Translations under genes and position numbers: made by a program
The notes under the pieces: generated by a model
Told to the model about the DNA's origin: nothing
The model's input: the letters and a program-made list of their open reading frames with translations, nothing else
Database searches by the model: none
Part shown: piece by piece, positions 9,949 to 18,686 of the stretch
Layout of the letters: every line of letters begins with the position of its first letter
Position numbering within the stretch: position 1 is the stretch's first letter
Source: Paraburkholderia sp. IMGN_8
Lineage (GTDB): Bacteria > Pseudomonadota > Gammaproteobacteria > Burkholderiales > Burkholderiaceae
Length of the DNA stretch: 64,000 bases
Assembly (NCBI RefSeq): GCF_038050405.1
Contig: NZ_CP150900.1
Span: forward strand, 1,426,001 to 1,490,000
Reading direction: 5' to 3'

Positions 9949-10437
9949 ATGACTTCGCACGCGAGAACCACCCGCATCGGTTTGATCTCCGACACGCATA
10001 ACCTTGTGCGTCCGGAGGCGCTGCAATTTCTCGCGGGCTGCGATGCGATCATTCACGCCGGCGATATCTGCAATCAGCCGGTGCTCGATGCACTCGCGCA
10101 GATCGCACCGGTCACGGCCGTGCGCGGCAATAACGACACCGGCGAATGGGCCGCCGCCTTGCCGGCCCACGCCAGGCTGACCGTCCAACAGGTGACGATC
10201 CTCGTCGTGCACGATATCGCCGACGTCGGTGGCTTCACCAACGATCCGCGCAGCGAAGGCATCGGCGTCGTGGTCACAGGCCACTCGCACAAACCGTCGA
10301 TTGCCGAGCGCGACGGCGTACTGTTCGTCAATCCAGGCAGTGCCGGACCGCGGCGTTTCAAATTGCCGGTTTCGGCGGGCATGCTGGTCGTCGAAGGCGC
10401 GCACGCAACGGCTACGCTTGAACCGCTGCTGACATAA
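9949..10437 (+). CDS. YfcE/MJ0936-type metallophosphoesterase
   Basis: A 162-residue calcineurin-like phosphodiesterase. All dinuclear metal motifs are present in order: SDTH, HAGDI, GNND, the H of VVHD, GHSHKP, then the FVNPGSAG strand of the family. An in-frame GTG at 9934 would add five residues; I chose the ATG at 9949. It probably hydrolyses phosphodiesters in the cytoplasm. A bidirectional terminator follows its stop. Confidence 0.85.
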   Translation: MTSHARTTRIGLISDTHNLVRPEALQFLAGCDAIIHAGDICNQPVLDALAQIAPVTAVRGNNDTGEWAAALPAHARLTVQQVTILVVHDIADVGGFTNDPRSEGIGVVVTGHSHKPSIAERDGVLFVNPGSAGPRRFKLPVSAGMLVVEGAHATATLEPLLT

Positions 10438-10470
10438 AAAAACGGGCCGGCAAATAGGCCGGCCCGTTTT
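10435..10470. terminator. Bidirectional terminator between yfcE-like gene and proP
   Basis: A 10-bp stem ACGGGCCGGC/GCCGGCCCGT with loop AAATAG is flanked by an A run on the left and TTTT on the right, so it can stop both converging transcripts. Confidence 0.9.
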
Positions 10471-10513
10471 CTAGCTTGGCGACTCCGTTGCGCAGTACAG
10501 GATCAATACAGGA

Positions 10514-11983
10514 TCAAGCGCGCGCGGTTGCTGCCGCGGCGTAACGCTCATCCATCTCCGCCGCTTCACGTTCGCCGCGCAGCACAGCGTGCGCTTCTGC
10601 GCGCGTCGCCACACACGGACCGGAGCCGAGCAGGGGTTTCTTCGCCGTTTCGTGCAGCGCGAATACCGACACGATGCCGATCAGCGACGCACCCATCAGG
10701 TAGTACGCGGGCATCATCAGATTGCCTGTGCTGTCCACCAGCCATGCCGTGACGAGCGGCGTCGTGCCACCGAACAGCGACACGGAAATGTTGAAGCCGA
10801 TCGCGAGCGCGCCGTAGCGGATCCTGGTCGGGAACAATGCCGGCAGCGCCGACGGCATCACGCCGGTAAAGCACGACAGCAGCGTGCCGAGAATCATCAG
10901 ACCGCCGAACACCGGCAGCATTTCACCCGTGCGGATCAGCAGCAAGGCCGGAATCGACAGCACGAACAGACCCACACAACCGAACAGCATCACCGGCTTG
11001 CGGCCGATCGTGTCGGACAGGTGGCCCGCCGCCAGGGTCATCGGCATCATCAGCACCATCACGAGCAGCACGAGGAACAGGCCGTGCGTTTCGTTGAAGT
11101 GCAGCGTGGCCGACAGATAGCTCGGCAGATACGACAGCGCCATGTAATCGGTGACGTTGAAGATCAGCACGAGGCCGACGCATAGCAAGAGCGGCTTCCA
11201 CTGTTGCACGAGCAACTGGCGGAACGATTGCTTCGGCAGCGCTTTGTCTTCGGCTTCGCGTTGTTCGGCCTGCTTCCTGAACGCAGGCGTTTCTTCGAGC
11301 TTCATCCGGATGTACAGACCCACCAGACCCAGCGGACCCGCGATCAGGAACGGTACGCGCCAGCCCCACGACAGCAGCGCGTCGTGCGACAGCGTGGCGG
11401 TCAGCAGCGCGACCGTACCGGCGCCGAGCACGTAGCCGATCAGCGTGCCGAACTCGAGGAAGCTGCCCATGAAGCCGCGGCGCTTATCCGTCGAGAATTC
11501 AGCGATGAAGGTGGCGGCGCCGCCGTATTCACCCCCGGTCGAGAAGCCTTGAACCAGACGCGCGACCAGCAGCAGCACCGGCGCGAAAATGCCGATCGTT
11601 GCGTAGCTTGGAATCAGGCCGATCGCGAAGGTGCCGATTGCCATCATGATCATGGTCATCGCCAGCACCCGCTGACGGCCGATGCGATCGCCCAGCGGCC
11701 CGAACACCATGCCGCCGATCGGCCGCACGAGGAACGCCGCGGCAAACGTGCCGAAGGTGGCGATCAGCTGGGCGGACGGGCTCGACGAGGGGAAGAACAC
11801 TTTGCCGAGCGTGACAGCGATGTAGCTGTACACGCCGAAATCGAACCATTCCATTGCGTTGCCGAGCGCCATCGCGCCGACGGCCCGCTTGAGGAGAGAT
11901 TTGTCGACGATCGTGATGTCGTCGGGAGAGAGGCGTTGTTCTTCTTTGTGGTGTCGCCAGAAGCCGTTGCTGGAAGCGGTCAA
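10514..11983 (-). CDS. proP: Proline/glycine betaine:proton symporter, MHS family
   Basis: A 489-residue major facilitator protein with twelve membrane segments, closely matching E. coli ProP (ALGNAMEWFDFGVYSY, GLIPSYATIGI, QGFSTGGEYGGA, GFMGSFLEFG, MMPAYYLMG). It imports proline and betaines during osmotic stress. The C-terminal tail (residues about 455-489) lacks the long heptad coiled coil of E. coli ProP, so osmosensing may differ. The frame opens at 12040, but a GGAG box precedes a TTG at 11983, which I take as start; ATG 12016 has no ribosome site. It is preceded by a long structured leader. Confidence 0.85.
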   Translation of the reverse strand: MTASSNGFWRHHKEEQRLSPDDITIVDKSLLKRAVGAMALGNAMEWFDFGVYSYIAVTLGKVFFPSSSPSAQLIATFGTFAAAFLVRPIGGMVFGPLGDRIGRQRVLAMTMIMMAIGTFAIGLIPSYATIGIFAPVLLLVARLVQGFSTGGEYGGAATFIAEFSTDKRRGFMGSFLEFGTLIGYVLGAGTVALLTATLSHDALLSWGWRVPFLIAGPLGLVGLYIRMKLEETPAFRKQAEQREAEDKALPKQSFRQLLVQQWKPLLLCVGLVLIFNVTDYMALSYLPSYLSATLHFNETHGLFLVLLVMVLMMPMTLAAGHLSDTIGRKPVMLFGCVGLFVLSIPALLLIRTGEMLPVFGGLMILGTLLSCFTGVMPSALPALFPTRIRYGALAIGFNISVSLFGGTTPLVTAWLVDSTGNLMMPAYYLMGASLIGIVSVFALHETAKKPLLGSGPCVATRAEAHAVLRGEREAAEMDERYAAAATARA

Positions 11984-12082
11984 GGTGAAAACTCCAATGA
12001 CTGCGACGAAACTCATGAATGCGCATGAACGTTCCGCCACGGGTGCTGGGGAAGTGCAGTGTCGCGAGCAGGGCGATGGCGC

Positions 12083-12112
12083 ATTTTTTGCCCAATACCG
12101 ATGGCAAAAAAT
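12083..12112. repeat. Perfect inverted repeat in the proP leader
   Basis: ATTTTTTGCC and its exact complement GGCAAAAAAT are separated by 10 bases. The centre is about 115 bp upstream of the chosen proP start. It could be an operator or an RNA hairpin in the leader. Confidence 0.7.
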
Positions 12113-12146
12113 CAGGGCGCAAAAAAGAAAACAGAACGCCCGTGCC

Positions 12147-12163
12147 TCGCGAACGATTCGCGA
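12147..12163. promoter_or_regulatory. 17-bp palindrome TCGCGAA-CGA-TTCGCGA
   Basis: A perfect 7-bp dyad with a 3-bp centre, typical in shape of a dimeric repressor site, about 165 bp upstream of proP. No binding protein can be named. Confidence 0.55.
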
Positions 12164-12446
12164 AAAAACACTCGTCTAGATTGTGCTGACTGTTGCATCT
12201 GCGTGGCCGTGGAAGGGGGGCAGATGCATGAGGACGCTGGGGTGGCTGAAAGCTGGCCCACGCGCCGCTGGAAGGCTCGAAACGAAAAAGGCCGGTGCTG
12301 GATCGCGGCTTATGTAGCGAGATCAAGCGGTGAAACGACCGACAAGCCTTCTTGTATAAAAACTGTTCGATCCAGTGGGCCGTACGCACGGCGCGACACA
12401 ATGAACTGAACGCGAATGAAGGTGAATTACTGTTGGAACGGCGCAC

Positions 12447-12476
12447 ATAGTAGCACGATGACGGAGGATCGTGCAA
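12447..12476 (-). promoter_or_regulatory. Candidate sigma70 promoter for proP with embedded dyad
   Basis: On the minus strand TTGCAC (-35) and TACTAT (-10) are 18 bp apart. The spacer is occupied by a dyad GCACGAT-N8-ATCGTGC (12453-12474), so an activator or repressor could sit between the hexamers. This would give a leader of about 450 nt before the proP start. Confidence 0.45.
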
Positions 12477-12620
12477 ATATGGTATTTTGCAAGGGGCCGG
12501 CGGCGAGCGCTCAATCCCTTGCGGGGCGGGGGATTGCGCCGATTGCGGCGGTATGTGGAGGCGGCTCGAAACGTACCGTTCGGCGAGTCGGTGGCAGGAT
12601 CGGAACGGAAGGGAGGGACG

Positions 12621-12651
12621 AAAAAAATCCGCGCACGCGGCGCGGATTTTT
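12621..12651. terminator. Bidirectional terminator after yggX
   Basis: AAAATCCGCG and CGCGGATTTT form a 10-bp stem with a 7-base loop, with A and T runs on the two sides. It lies 28 bp past the yggX stop on the minus strand. Confidence 0.85.
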
Positions 12652-12678
12652 GTCTGGTCGGCTTGCGGCCTAAAGCGC

Positions 12679-12954
12679 TTATTCAGCCGTCGGCGGCACG
12701 TAACCCTGCGCCGTGTCCGCGCCTTCGCCGAAGAAGAACTTTTCGGTTTGCTTCATCAGGTATTGGCGTGCGCGCGGATCGGCCATGTTCAGGCGGTTTT
12801 CGTTGATCAGCATGGTTTGCTGCTTCAACCAGGCCTGCCAGGCTTCCTTCGAAATGCTTTCGTAGATCCGCTTGCCGAGTTCGCCCGGCAGCGGCGGAAA
12901 ATCGAGACCTTCGGCTTCCTTGCCGAGCTTCGCGCATTGAACCATCCGAGTCAT
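12679..12954 (-). CDS. yggX: Fe(2+)-trafficking/oxidative damage protection protein YggX
   Basis: A 91-residue protein of the full YggX length. It begins [20 protein letters not shown] with the family's conserved Cys7, followed by [17 protein letters not shown] and the [18 protein letters not shown] helix. YggX protects Fe-S clusters from oxidants and may handle labile iron. It lies 59 bp downstream of argA on the same strand, so the two are probably cotranscribed. A GAAGGAG ribosome site lies upstream of the ATG. A terminator follows. Confidence 0.93.
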   Translation of the reverse strand: MTRMVQCAKLGKEAEGLDFPPLPGELGKRIYESISKEAWQAWLKQQTMLINENRLNMADPRARQYLMKQTEKFFFGEGADTAQGYVPPTAE

Positions 12955-13013
12955 GCTGTGCTTCTCCTTCCTGTAATCGATGTGGGGGCGGGCAGGCGCT
13001 TATATTGGAGCGC

Positions 13014-14402
13014 TTAGAGCTGTTTCATCAGCACGAGCGACTTACGCTGCCAGTTATAGAGCCGGCGGCGGTCTTCCGGCAGGTCGTCGACCGTGACCTT
13101 GACGAAGCCGCGCTTGAGGAACCAGTGTTCGGTGCGCGTGGTGAGCACGAAAATCCGCGTGAGGCCGCGTGCCCGCGCGCGTTGTTCGATGCGCTTGAGC
13201 AGGCGCTCACCGTCGCCTGTGCCTTGCGCTTCAGGGGCGACCGTCAGACACGCCATTTCGCCGATGCGCTCCTGCGTGTACGGATACAGCGCCGCGCAGC
13301 CGAACAGCACGCCGTCGTGCTCGATCACCGAGAAATGGTCGATGTCGCGTTCGATCTGGTGGCGGCCTCGCCGCACCAGCGTGCCGTCGGATTCGAGCGG
13401 CTCGATCAGCGCGAGAATGCCGCCGACGTCGTCCGGCGTGGCTTCGCGCAGGCTTTCGAGGTTCTCGTACGAGATCATCGTGCCGACGCCGTCGTGCAGG
13501 AACAGTTCGAGCAGCAGGCTGCCGTCGAGCGCATAAGGGATGATGTGCGCCCGCGCCACGCCGCCGCGGCAGGCGCGGATCGAATGTTTCAGGTAGAAAC
13601 CGGCGTCGCCGGTGACTTCGCCGCTTTCATGCAGTTTGTACGCATCGTCGAGCGACAGTTCGCGGATCAACTCCGGACCGTTTTCGCCGGCTTCCATCAG
13701 GCCCGGCGTTTCGGTCAGGAACACGATCTTGTCGGCGCGCAGCGCGATCGCGGCAGCCGAGGCGACGTCTTCCATCGACAGATTGAATGCTTCGCCGGTG
13801 GGCGAGAAGCCGAGCGGCGACAGCAGCACCAGCTTGCGGCTCGCGAGCGAATGACGGATCGAATCCGCGTCGATCTTGCGCACCACGCCGGTGTGGGCGA
13901 AATCGACGCCGTCCAGAATGCCGACCGGCCGTGCCGTCACGAAGTTGCCCGACACCACGCTGATGTGCGCGTGCGCCATCGGCGTGTTCGGCAGGCCCTG
14001 GCTGATCGCGGCCTCGATGTCCAGACGCACCTCGCCGGCCGCTTCTTTCGCGGACTCCAGCGCGCGCGCATCCGTAATACGCATGCCGTGCGAAAACTCG
14101 GATTCCACGCCGTGCAGGCTCATCTGCTCTTCGACCTGCGGTCGCGAGCCGTGCACCAGAACGATCTGGATGCCCATGGCCTGCAACAGCGCGATATCCG
14201 ACACGAGCGCATTCAGGAGCCCCTGATGCACCACCTCGCCGCCGAACCCGACGACGAACGTCTTGTTGCGGAACGCATGGATGTAAGGGGCGACTGAGCG
14301 CATCCAGTCGACAAATTGCGCGTGCTGTGCGAGGTCTTCCGTTGCTCCGGCGGGGGCCGGAGCGCTCGCGGGCGCGGGGACGAGGTCGGTTTGGGAATTC
14401 AT
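13014..14402 (-). CDS. argA: N-acetylglutamate synthase (amino-acid acetyltransferase)
   Basis: A 462-residue ArgA of the classical two-domain type. Residues about 25-300 form the amino-acid-kinase-like domain that binds arginine (KTFVVGFGGEVV, IVLVHGSRPQVEEQ). Residues about 310-460 form the GNAT domain with the acetyl-CoA loop LTVAPEAQGTGDGERLL. It makes N-acetylglutamate, the first arginine precursor, and is usually feedback inhibited by arginine. The ATG has no ribosome site: only 7 bp separate it from a minus-strand TATAAT, suggesting a leaderless message. A Pro/Ala-rich N-terminal tail of about 20 residues precedes the kinase fold. Confidence 0.93.
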   Translation of the reverse strand: MNSQTDLVPAPASAPAPAGATEDLAQHAQFVDWMRSVAPYIHAFRNKTFVVGFGGEVVHQGLLNALVSDIALLQAMGIQIVLVHGSRPQVEEQMSLHGVESEFSHGMRITDARALESAKEAAGEVRLDIEAAISQGLPNTPMAHAHISVVSGNFVTARPVGILDGVDFAHTGVVRKIDADSIRHSLASRKLVLLSPLGFSPTGEAFNLSMEDVASAAAIALRADKIVFLTETPGLMEAGENGPELIRELSLDDAYKLHESGEVTGDAGFYLKHSIRACRGGVARAHIIPYALDGSLLLELFLHDGVGTMISYENLESLREATPDDVGGILALIEPLESDGTLVRRGRHQIERDIDHFSVIEHDGVLFGCAALYPYTQERIGEMACLTVAPEAQGTGDGERLLKRIEQRARARGLTRIFVLTTRTEHWFLKRGFVKVTVDDLPEDRRRLYNWQRKSLVLMKQL

Positions 14403-14409
14403 GCCGGGG

Positions 14410-14417
14410 ATTATAAT
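14410..14417. promoter_or_regulatory. Palindromic -10 box shared by argA and hrpA
   Basis: The 8-mer ATTATAAT reads as TATAAT on both strands. On the plus strand (14412-14417) it ends 8 bp before the hrpA ATG; on the minus strand (14415-14410) it ends 7 bp before the argA ATG. Initiation at the usual distance would place +1 on or next to each start codon. A weak -35 (TTGGGA, 14391-14396) exists for hrpA; none is clear for argA. Confidence 0.6.
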
Positions 14418-14425
14418 GCGCCCCC

Positions 14426-17400
14426 ATGTCGAATGTACCCAAAAGTCCCGCTACGGCGAACGAGAATGTCGTGCCGGCCGCCGATCAGGTGAACGCCGGC
14501 GACGCCGCGCGCCGTATCGTGCAGGACGCTACCCACAACACGCCGCCGGCGGCGCGTGAAGAGCGGCGTGCCGCGCAGGGCACACAGGCGTCTGCGCAGA
14601 AAAAAAATCCGCCGCGCCCGCCGCGCGTTCCGCGCGCCGTCGAACCGAACCCGATCCCGCCGATCACGTTCCCCGAAGCGCTGCCGGTCTCCGGCCGCCG
14701 CGACGAGATCGCGCGCGCCATCGCGCAGAATCAGGTGGTGATCGTCTGCGGCGAGACCGGCTCCGGCAAGACGACGCAGTTGCCGAAAATCTGCCTCGCT
14801 TTGGGGCGCGGCCTCGGCGCCGGCGGCGCCGGTCTGATCGGCCATACGCAGCCGCGCCGGATCGCCGCGTCGGCGACGGGCCGCCGCATCGCCGAAGAAC
14901 TCGGCACGCCGTTCGGCGAAGTGGTCGGCTACAAGGTGCGCTTTACCGACAATCTGTCGCCGGGCGCGTCGGTCAAGCTGATGACCGACGGTATTCTGCT
15001 CGCCGAAACGCAGACCGATCCGCTGCTGAAAGCCTATGACACGCTGATCATCGACGAAGCGCACGAGCGCAGCCTGAACATCGATTTTCTGCTCGGCTAT
15101 CTGAAGGAAATTCTCGTCAAGCGTCCCGATCTGAAGCTGATCGTGACCTCGGCGACGATCGACGCGGACCGCTTCGCGCGCCATTTCGGCAGCGAGGAGA
15201 AACCCGCGCCGGTGATCGAAGTGAGCGGGCGTCTCTATCCGGTCGAAGTGCGTTACCGGCCGGTGGCGGAGGACAGCCCGGCGGTGAAGGCGGCGGAAGG
15301 TTCTTCCGCATCGTCGCGTGAAAGGCCGAAAACCCAGCGCGAGACTGACCGTGATCTGATGGAAGCAATCGTCGACGCTGTCGACGAACTGTGCCGCGAA
15401 GGTCCGGGCGATGTGCTCGTCTTCCTGCCCGGCGAGCGCGAGATTCGCGACGCCGCCGAGGCGCTGCGCAAGCACCATCCGCCGCATACGGAAATTCTGC
15501 CGCTGTTCGCGCGCCTTTCCGCTGCCGAACAGGAGCGCGTGTTCCGCACCTCGAACGCGCGCCGCATCGTGCTGGCGACCAACGTCGCCGAAACCTCGCT
15601 GACGGTGCCGGGGATTCGCTATGTGGTCGATACCGGGCTCGCGCGCGTGAAGCGTTACTCGTATCGCAACAAGGTCGAGCAACTGCAGGTCGAGTCGATT
15701 TCGCAGGCTGCCGCCAATCAGCGGGCGGGGCGTTGCGGCCGCGTCGCCGATGGCGTGTGCATTCGTCTGTATGAAGAAAGCGACTATCAGGGCCGCGTGC
15801 GTTTCACCGATCCGGAAATCTTGCGCTCGTCGCTGGCGTCGGTGATTCTGCGGATGAAGTCGCTGCACCTGACCGCGATCGAAACGTTCCCGTTCATCGA
15901 GCCGCCGCCGGGCCGTGCGATCGCCGACGGCTATCAACTGCTCAACGAACTCGGCGCGGTCGACGACGACAACCAGCTCACGCCGCTTGGCCGTGAACTC
16001 GCGCGCTTGCCGCTCGATCCGCGGGTCGGCCGGATGATTCTCGCCGCGCGCGATCAGCAGGCATTGAAGGAAGTGCTGATCATCGCCAGCGCGCTGTCGG
16101 TGCAAGACCCACGCGACCGGCCGATCGAAGCGCAGGAGCAGGCCGATCAGGCGCATCGCCGCTTCGCCGACGAGCGTTCCGAATTCCTCCAGTGGCTGAA
16201 AATCTGGAACTGGTTCGAAGAAGCGATCGCGCACAAGAAGTCGAACAGGCAGTTGCAGGACGAGTGCCGCAAGAATTTTCTGTCGCAACTGCGGCTGCGT
16301 GAATGGCGCGACGTGCATTCGCAGCTGCTGACGGTAGTGCGCGAGCACGGCTGGCGTCTGAACGAGACCGAAGCGACCTTCGAGCAGATTCACCTTGCGT
16401 TGTTGACCGGCTTGCTCGGCAACATCGGCCTGAAGGCCGACGACGAACCGTATTACCTCGGCGCACGGGGCATCAAGTTCTATCTGTGGCCGGGTTCCGC
16501 GCTGGTGAAGAAGGCGGGTAAGTGGGTGATCGCCGCCGAACTGGTCGAGACGAGCCGTCTGTACGCGCGTTGTATCGCGAAGATCGAGCCGGAATGGATC
16601 GAGCGGATCGGTGCGCACTTGCTGAAAAAGTCGCTCTCCGAACCCCATTGGGAGAAGCGCGCGGCGCAGGTGTCGGCGTTCGAGCGCGCGATGCTGTACG
16701 GCCTGCCGATCTATCACCGGCGGCGCGTGAGCTTCGGCAAACAGGATCCGGCGCGCGCGCGCGAGTTGTTCATTCGCGGCGCACTGGTCGAAGGCGAATT
16801 CGATACGAAGCTCGCGTTCTTCGCGCATAACCGCAAGCTGCTCGCCGATATCGAGCAACTGGAACATAAGTCGCGCCGCCAGGACGTGCTGGTCGACGAC
16901 GAACTGATCTTCGGCTTCTACGATCAGGCGTTGCCGCAGGGCATTTACACCGGCGCGTCGTTCGAGCGCTGGTATCGCGACGAGGTGAAAAAGAGCGGCC
17001 AGCCAGAGGACAAACTGCGCCTGTTGTATCTGTCGCGCGACGATCTGATGCGGCACGAAGCAGCCGGCGTGACGACCGATCTGTTTCCGAAGCGGATGAC
17101 CATGGCGGGTGTCGAGATGGCGCTCACCTATCACTTCGAACCCGGTTCGCCGCGCGACGGCGTGACGCTCGCGGTGCCGCTCTATGCCCTCAATCAGGTC
17201 GATGCGCGGCGCTGTGAGTGGCTTGTGCCCGGCATGCTGAAAGAGAAGACGCAACTGCTGCTGAAGTCGCTGCCGCAGAAGCTGCGGCGTCATTGCGTGC
17301 CGCTGCCCGAGTACGCGGCAGGCTTTGTCGACCGGCATAGCGGTCCGCGTTTCGGCGCGGGCGGCGTGCTCGAGTCGCTGATCGCCGACATTCGCGAGCA

Positions 17401-18565
17401 GACCCAGGTCGCGATGAAGCAATCGGACTTCAAGCTCGAGACGCTGACGCCGCATCTGTTCATGAATTTCAAGGTCGTCGACGAGCATGGGCGGCAGCTC
17501 GCGATGGGCCGCAACCTGTCGCAACTGCGCGCCGAACTCGGCGGGCAGGCGCAACAGCATTTTCAGAAGATCGCCTCCAGTGCGGCTGGGGCGGCGTTGG
17601 CGGATGCGGGTGGCGGCAGTGTCGCGGCCGCGGCAGCAGGCGCTGCGCCGAGAGGCAAGGGCGCGGCACCCGGTCCGCAAACCGCGCCGCAAGATGGTGC
17701 GCCGGCCACTGCGCTGTACGAGAAGCTCACCACCTGGAATTTCGGCAAGCTTCCCGACTTGCTCGAAATTCGCCGCGGCGGGCAGACGCTGTTCGGTTAT
17801 CCGGCGCTGGTGGATCGCGGCACGCACTGTGACGTCGAAGTGTTCGATTCGCCGGACGAAGCCGCGCGCATTCATCGCGCGGGACTGCGGCGCCTCTTCG
17901 CGTTGCAGTTGAAGGAGCCGATCAAGTACCTGGAAAAGAATCTGCCGGGCCTGCGCGAAATGGCGATGCAGTTCATGCCGCGCGGCACCCAGGAAGAACT
18001 GCGCGATCAACTCATCGACACCGCGCTCGACCGCGCGTGCCTGCAAGACCCGCTGCCTGCCGACGACGTCAGCTTCCACACGCGCCGCGACGAAGGCCGT
18101 AGCCGCCTGACTTTGTTGGCCCAGGAAATCGCCCGGCTGGTCGGTCAGATACTCACTGAGTACGCGACCGTGACGAAGAAGCTGGTGCAGGCAAAGTCGT
18201 TCACGGCGGCGCATGCGGACATGCAGAACCAGTTCGATGGACTGATCGGCAAGCGCTTCGTGGTCGACACACCGTATTCTCAGCTGGCGCATTTTCCGCG
18301 CTATCTGAAGGGTATCGCGCTGCGCATCGACAAGCTCAAGGCGGATTCCGCCCGCGACGCAAGGCAGTTCGCCGAATTCCAGCCGCTGTTGCAGAACTAC
18401 CAGCGCGCGCTGGCGCAACGCGGCGGCGTGCTGGATCCGCGCTTGTCTGAATTCCGCTGGCTGTTGGAGGAGTTGCGGATTTCGCTATTCGTGCAGGAGT
18501 TGCGTACGCCGATGCCGGTATCGGTGAAGCGTCTCTACAAGGTGTGGGAATCGATGCAGCGCTGA
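14426..18565 (+). CDS. hrpA: ATP-dependent RNA helicase, DEAH family
   Basis: A 1379-residue HrpA. After a Pro/Ala/Lys-rich N-terminal tail of about 85 residues come the helicase motifs: Walker A GETGSGKTT (109-117), DEAH (210-213) with DEAHERS, TSATIDA, and QRAGRCGR. The HA2 and OB domains and the long C-terminal DUF3418 region follow. Around residues 1050-1095 there is an Ala/Gly-rich low-complexity insert (DAGGGSVAAAAAGAA) not expected in E. coli HrpA. It processes structured mRNA and rescues stalled ribosomes in known members. No Shine-Dalgarno precedes the ATG; see the shared -10 box. The 4-kb minus-strand open frame is a shadow. Confidence 0.93.
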   Translation: MSNVPKSPATANENVVPAADQVNAGDAARRIVQDATHNTPPAAREERRAAQGTQASAQKKNPPRPPRVPRAVEPNPIPPITFPEALPVSGRRDEIARAIAQNQVVIVCGETGSGKTTQLPKICLALGRGLGAGGAGLIGHTQPRRIAASATGRRIAEELGTPFGEVVGYKVRFTDNLSPGASVKLMTDGILLAETQTDPLLKAYDTLIIDEAHERSLNIDFLLGYLKEILVKRPDLKLIVTSATIDADRFARHFGSEEKPAPVIEVSGRLYPVEVRYRPVAEDSPAVKAAEGSSASSRERPKTQRETDRDLMEAIVDAVDELCREGPGDVLVFLPGEREIRDAAEALRKHHPPHTEILPLFARLSAAEQERVFRTSNARRIVLATNVAETSLTVPGIRYVVDTGLARVKRYSYRNKVEQLQVESISQAAANQRAGRCGRVADGVCIRLYEESDYQGRVRFTDPEILRSSLASVILRMKSLHLTAIETFPFIEPPPGRAIADGYQLLNELGAVDDDNQLTPLGRELARLPLDPRVGRMILAARDQQALKEVLIIASALSVQDPRDRPIEAQEQADQAHRRFADERSEFLQWLKIWNWFEEAIAHKKSNRQLQDECRKNFLSQLRLREWRDVHSQLLTVVREHGWRLNETEATFEQIHLALLTGLLGNIGLKADDEPYYLGARGIKFYLWPGSALVKKAGKWVIAAELVETSRLYARCIAKIEPEWIERIGAHLLKKSLSEPHWEKRAAQVSAFERAMLYGLPIYHRRRVSFGKQDPARARELFIRGALVEGEFDTKLAFFAHNRKLLADIEQLEHKSRRQDVLVDDELIFGFYDQALPQGIYTGASFERWYRDEVKKSGQPEDKLRLLYLSRDDLMRHEAAGVTTDLFPKRMTMAGVEMALTYHFEPGSPRDGVTLAVPLYALNQVDARRCEWLVPGMLKEKTQLLLKSLPQKLRRHCVPLPEYAAGFVDRHSGPRFGAGGVLESLIADIREQTQVAMKQSDFKLETLTPHLFMNFKVVDEHGRQLAMGRNLSQLRAELGGQAQQHFQKIASSAAGAALADAGGGSVAAAAAGAAPRGKGAAPGPQTAPQDGAPATALYEKLTTWNFGKLPDLLEIRRGGQTLFGYPALVDRGTHCDVEVFDSPDEAARIHRAGLRRLFALQLKEPIKYLEKNLPGLREMAMQFMPRGTQEELRDQLIDTALDRACLQDPLPADDVSFHTRRDEGRSRLTLLAQEIARLVGQILTEYATVTKKLVQAKSFTAAHADMQNQFDGLIGKRFVVDTPYSQLAHFPRYLKGIALRIDKLKADSARDARQFAEFQPLLQNYQRALAQRGGVLDPRLSEFRWLLEELRISLFVQELRTPMPVSVKRLYKVWESMQR

Positions 18566-18686
18566 GCGGCGCGTGGGGCGGGGCGCCGCGCATCCCCGTT
18601 TTTCCGCGTACCACACCCGCATCCACGTCAACCGCTGCCCCCGGCAAACGTTCTACAATGACGGCCGTTCTCCGAAGTGAGTTTTC

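Noticed and set aside
12416..12673. Short plus-strand frames between proP and yggX
   Set aside because: They overlap promoter and terminator structures, lack ribosome sites and have low-complexity products.
14411..18418. Minus-strand open frame of over 1300 codons
   Set aside because: Exact shadow of hrpA; composition (Arg/His/Gln-rich) and lack of any domain are typical for antisense frames in GC-rich genes.
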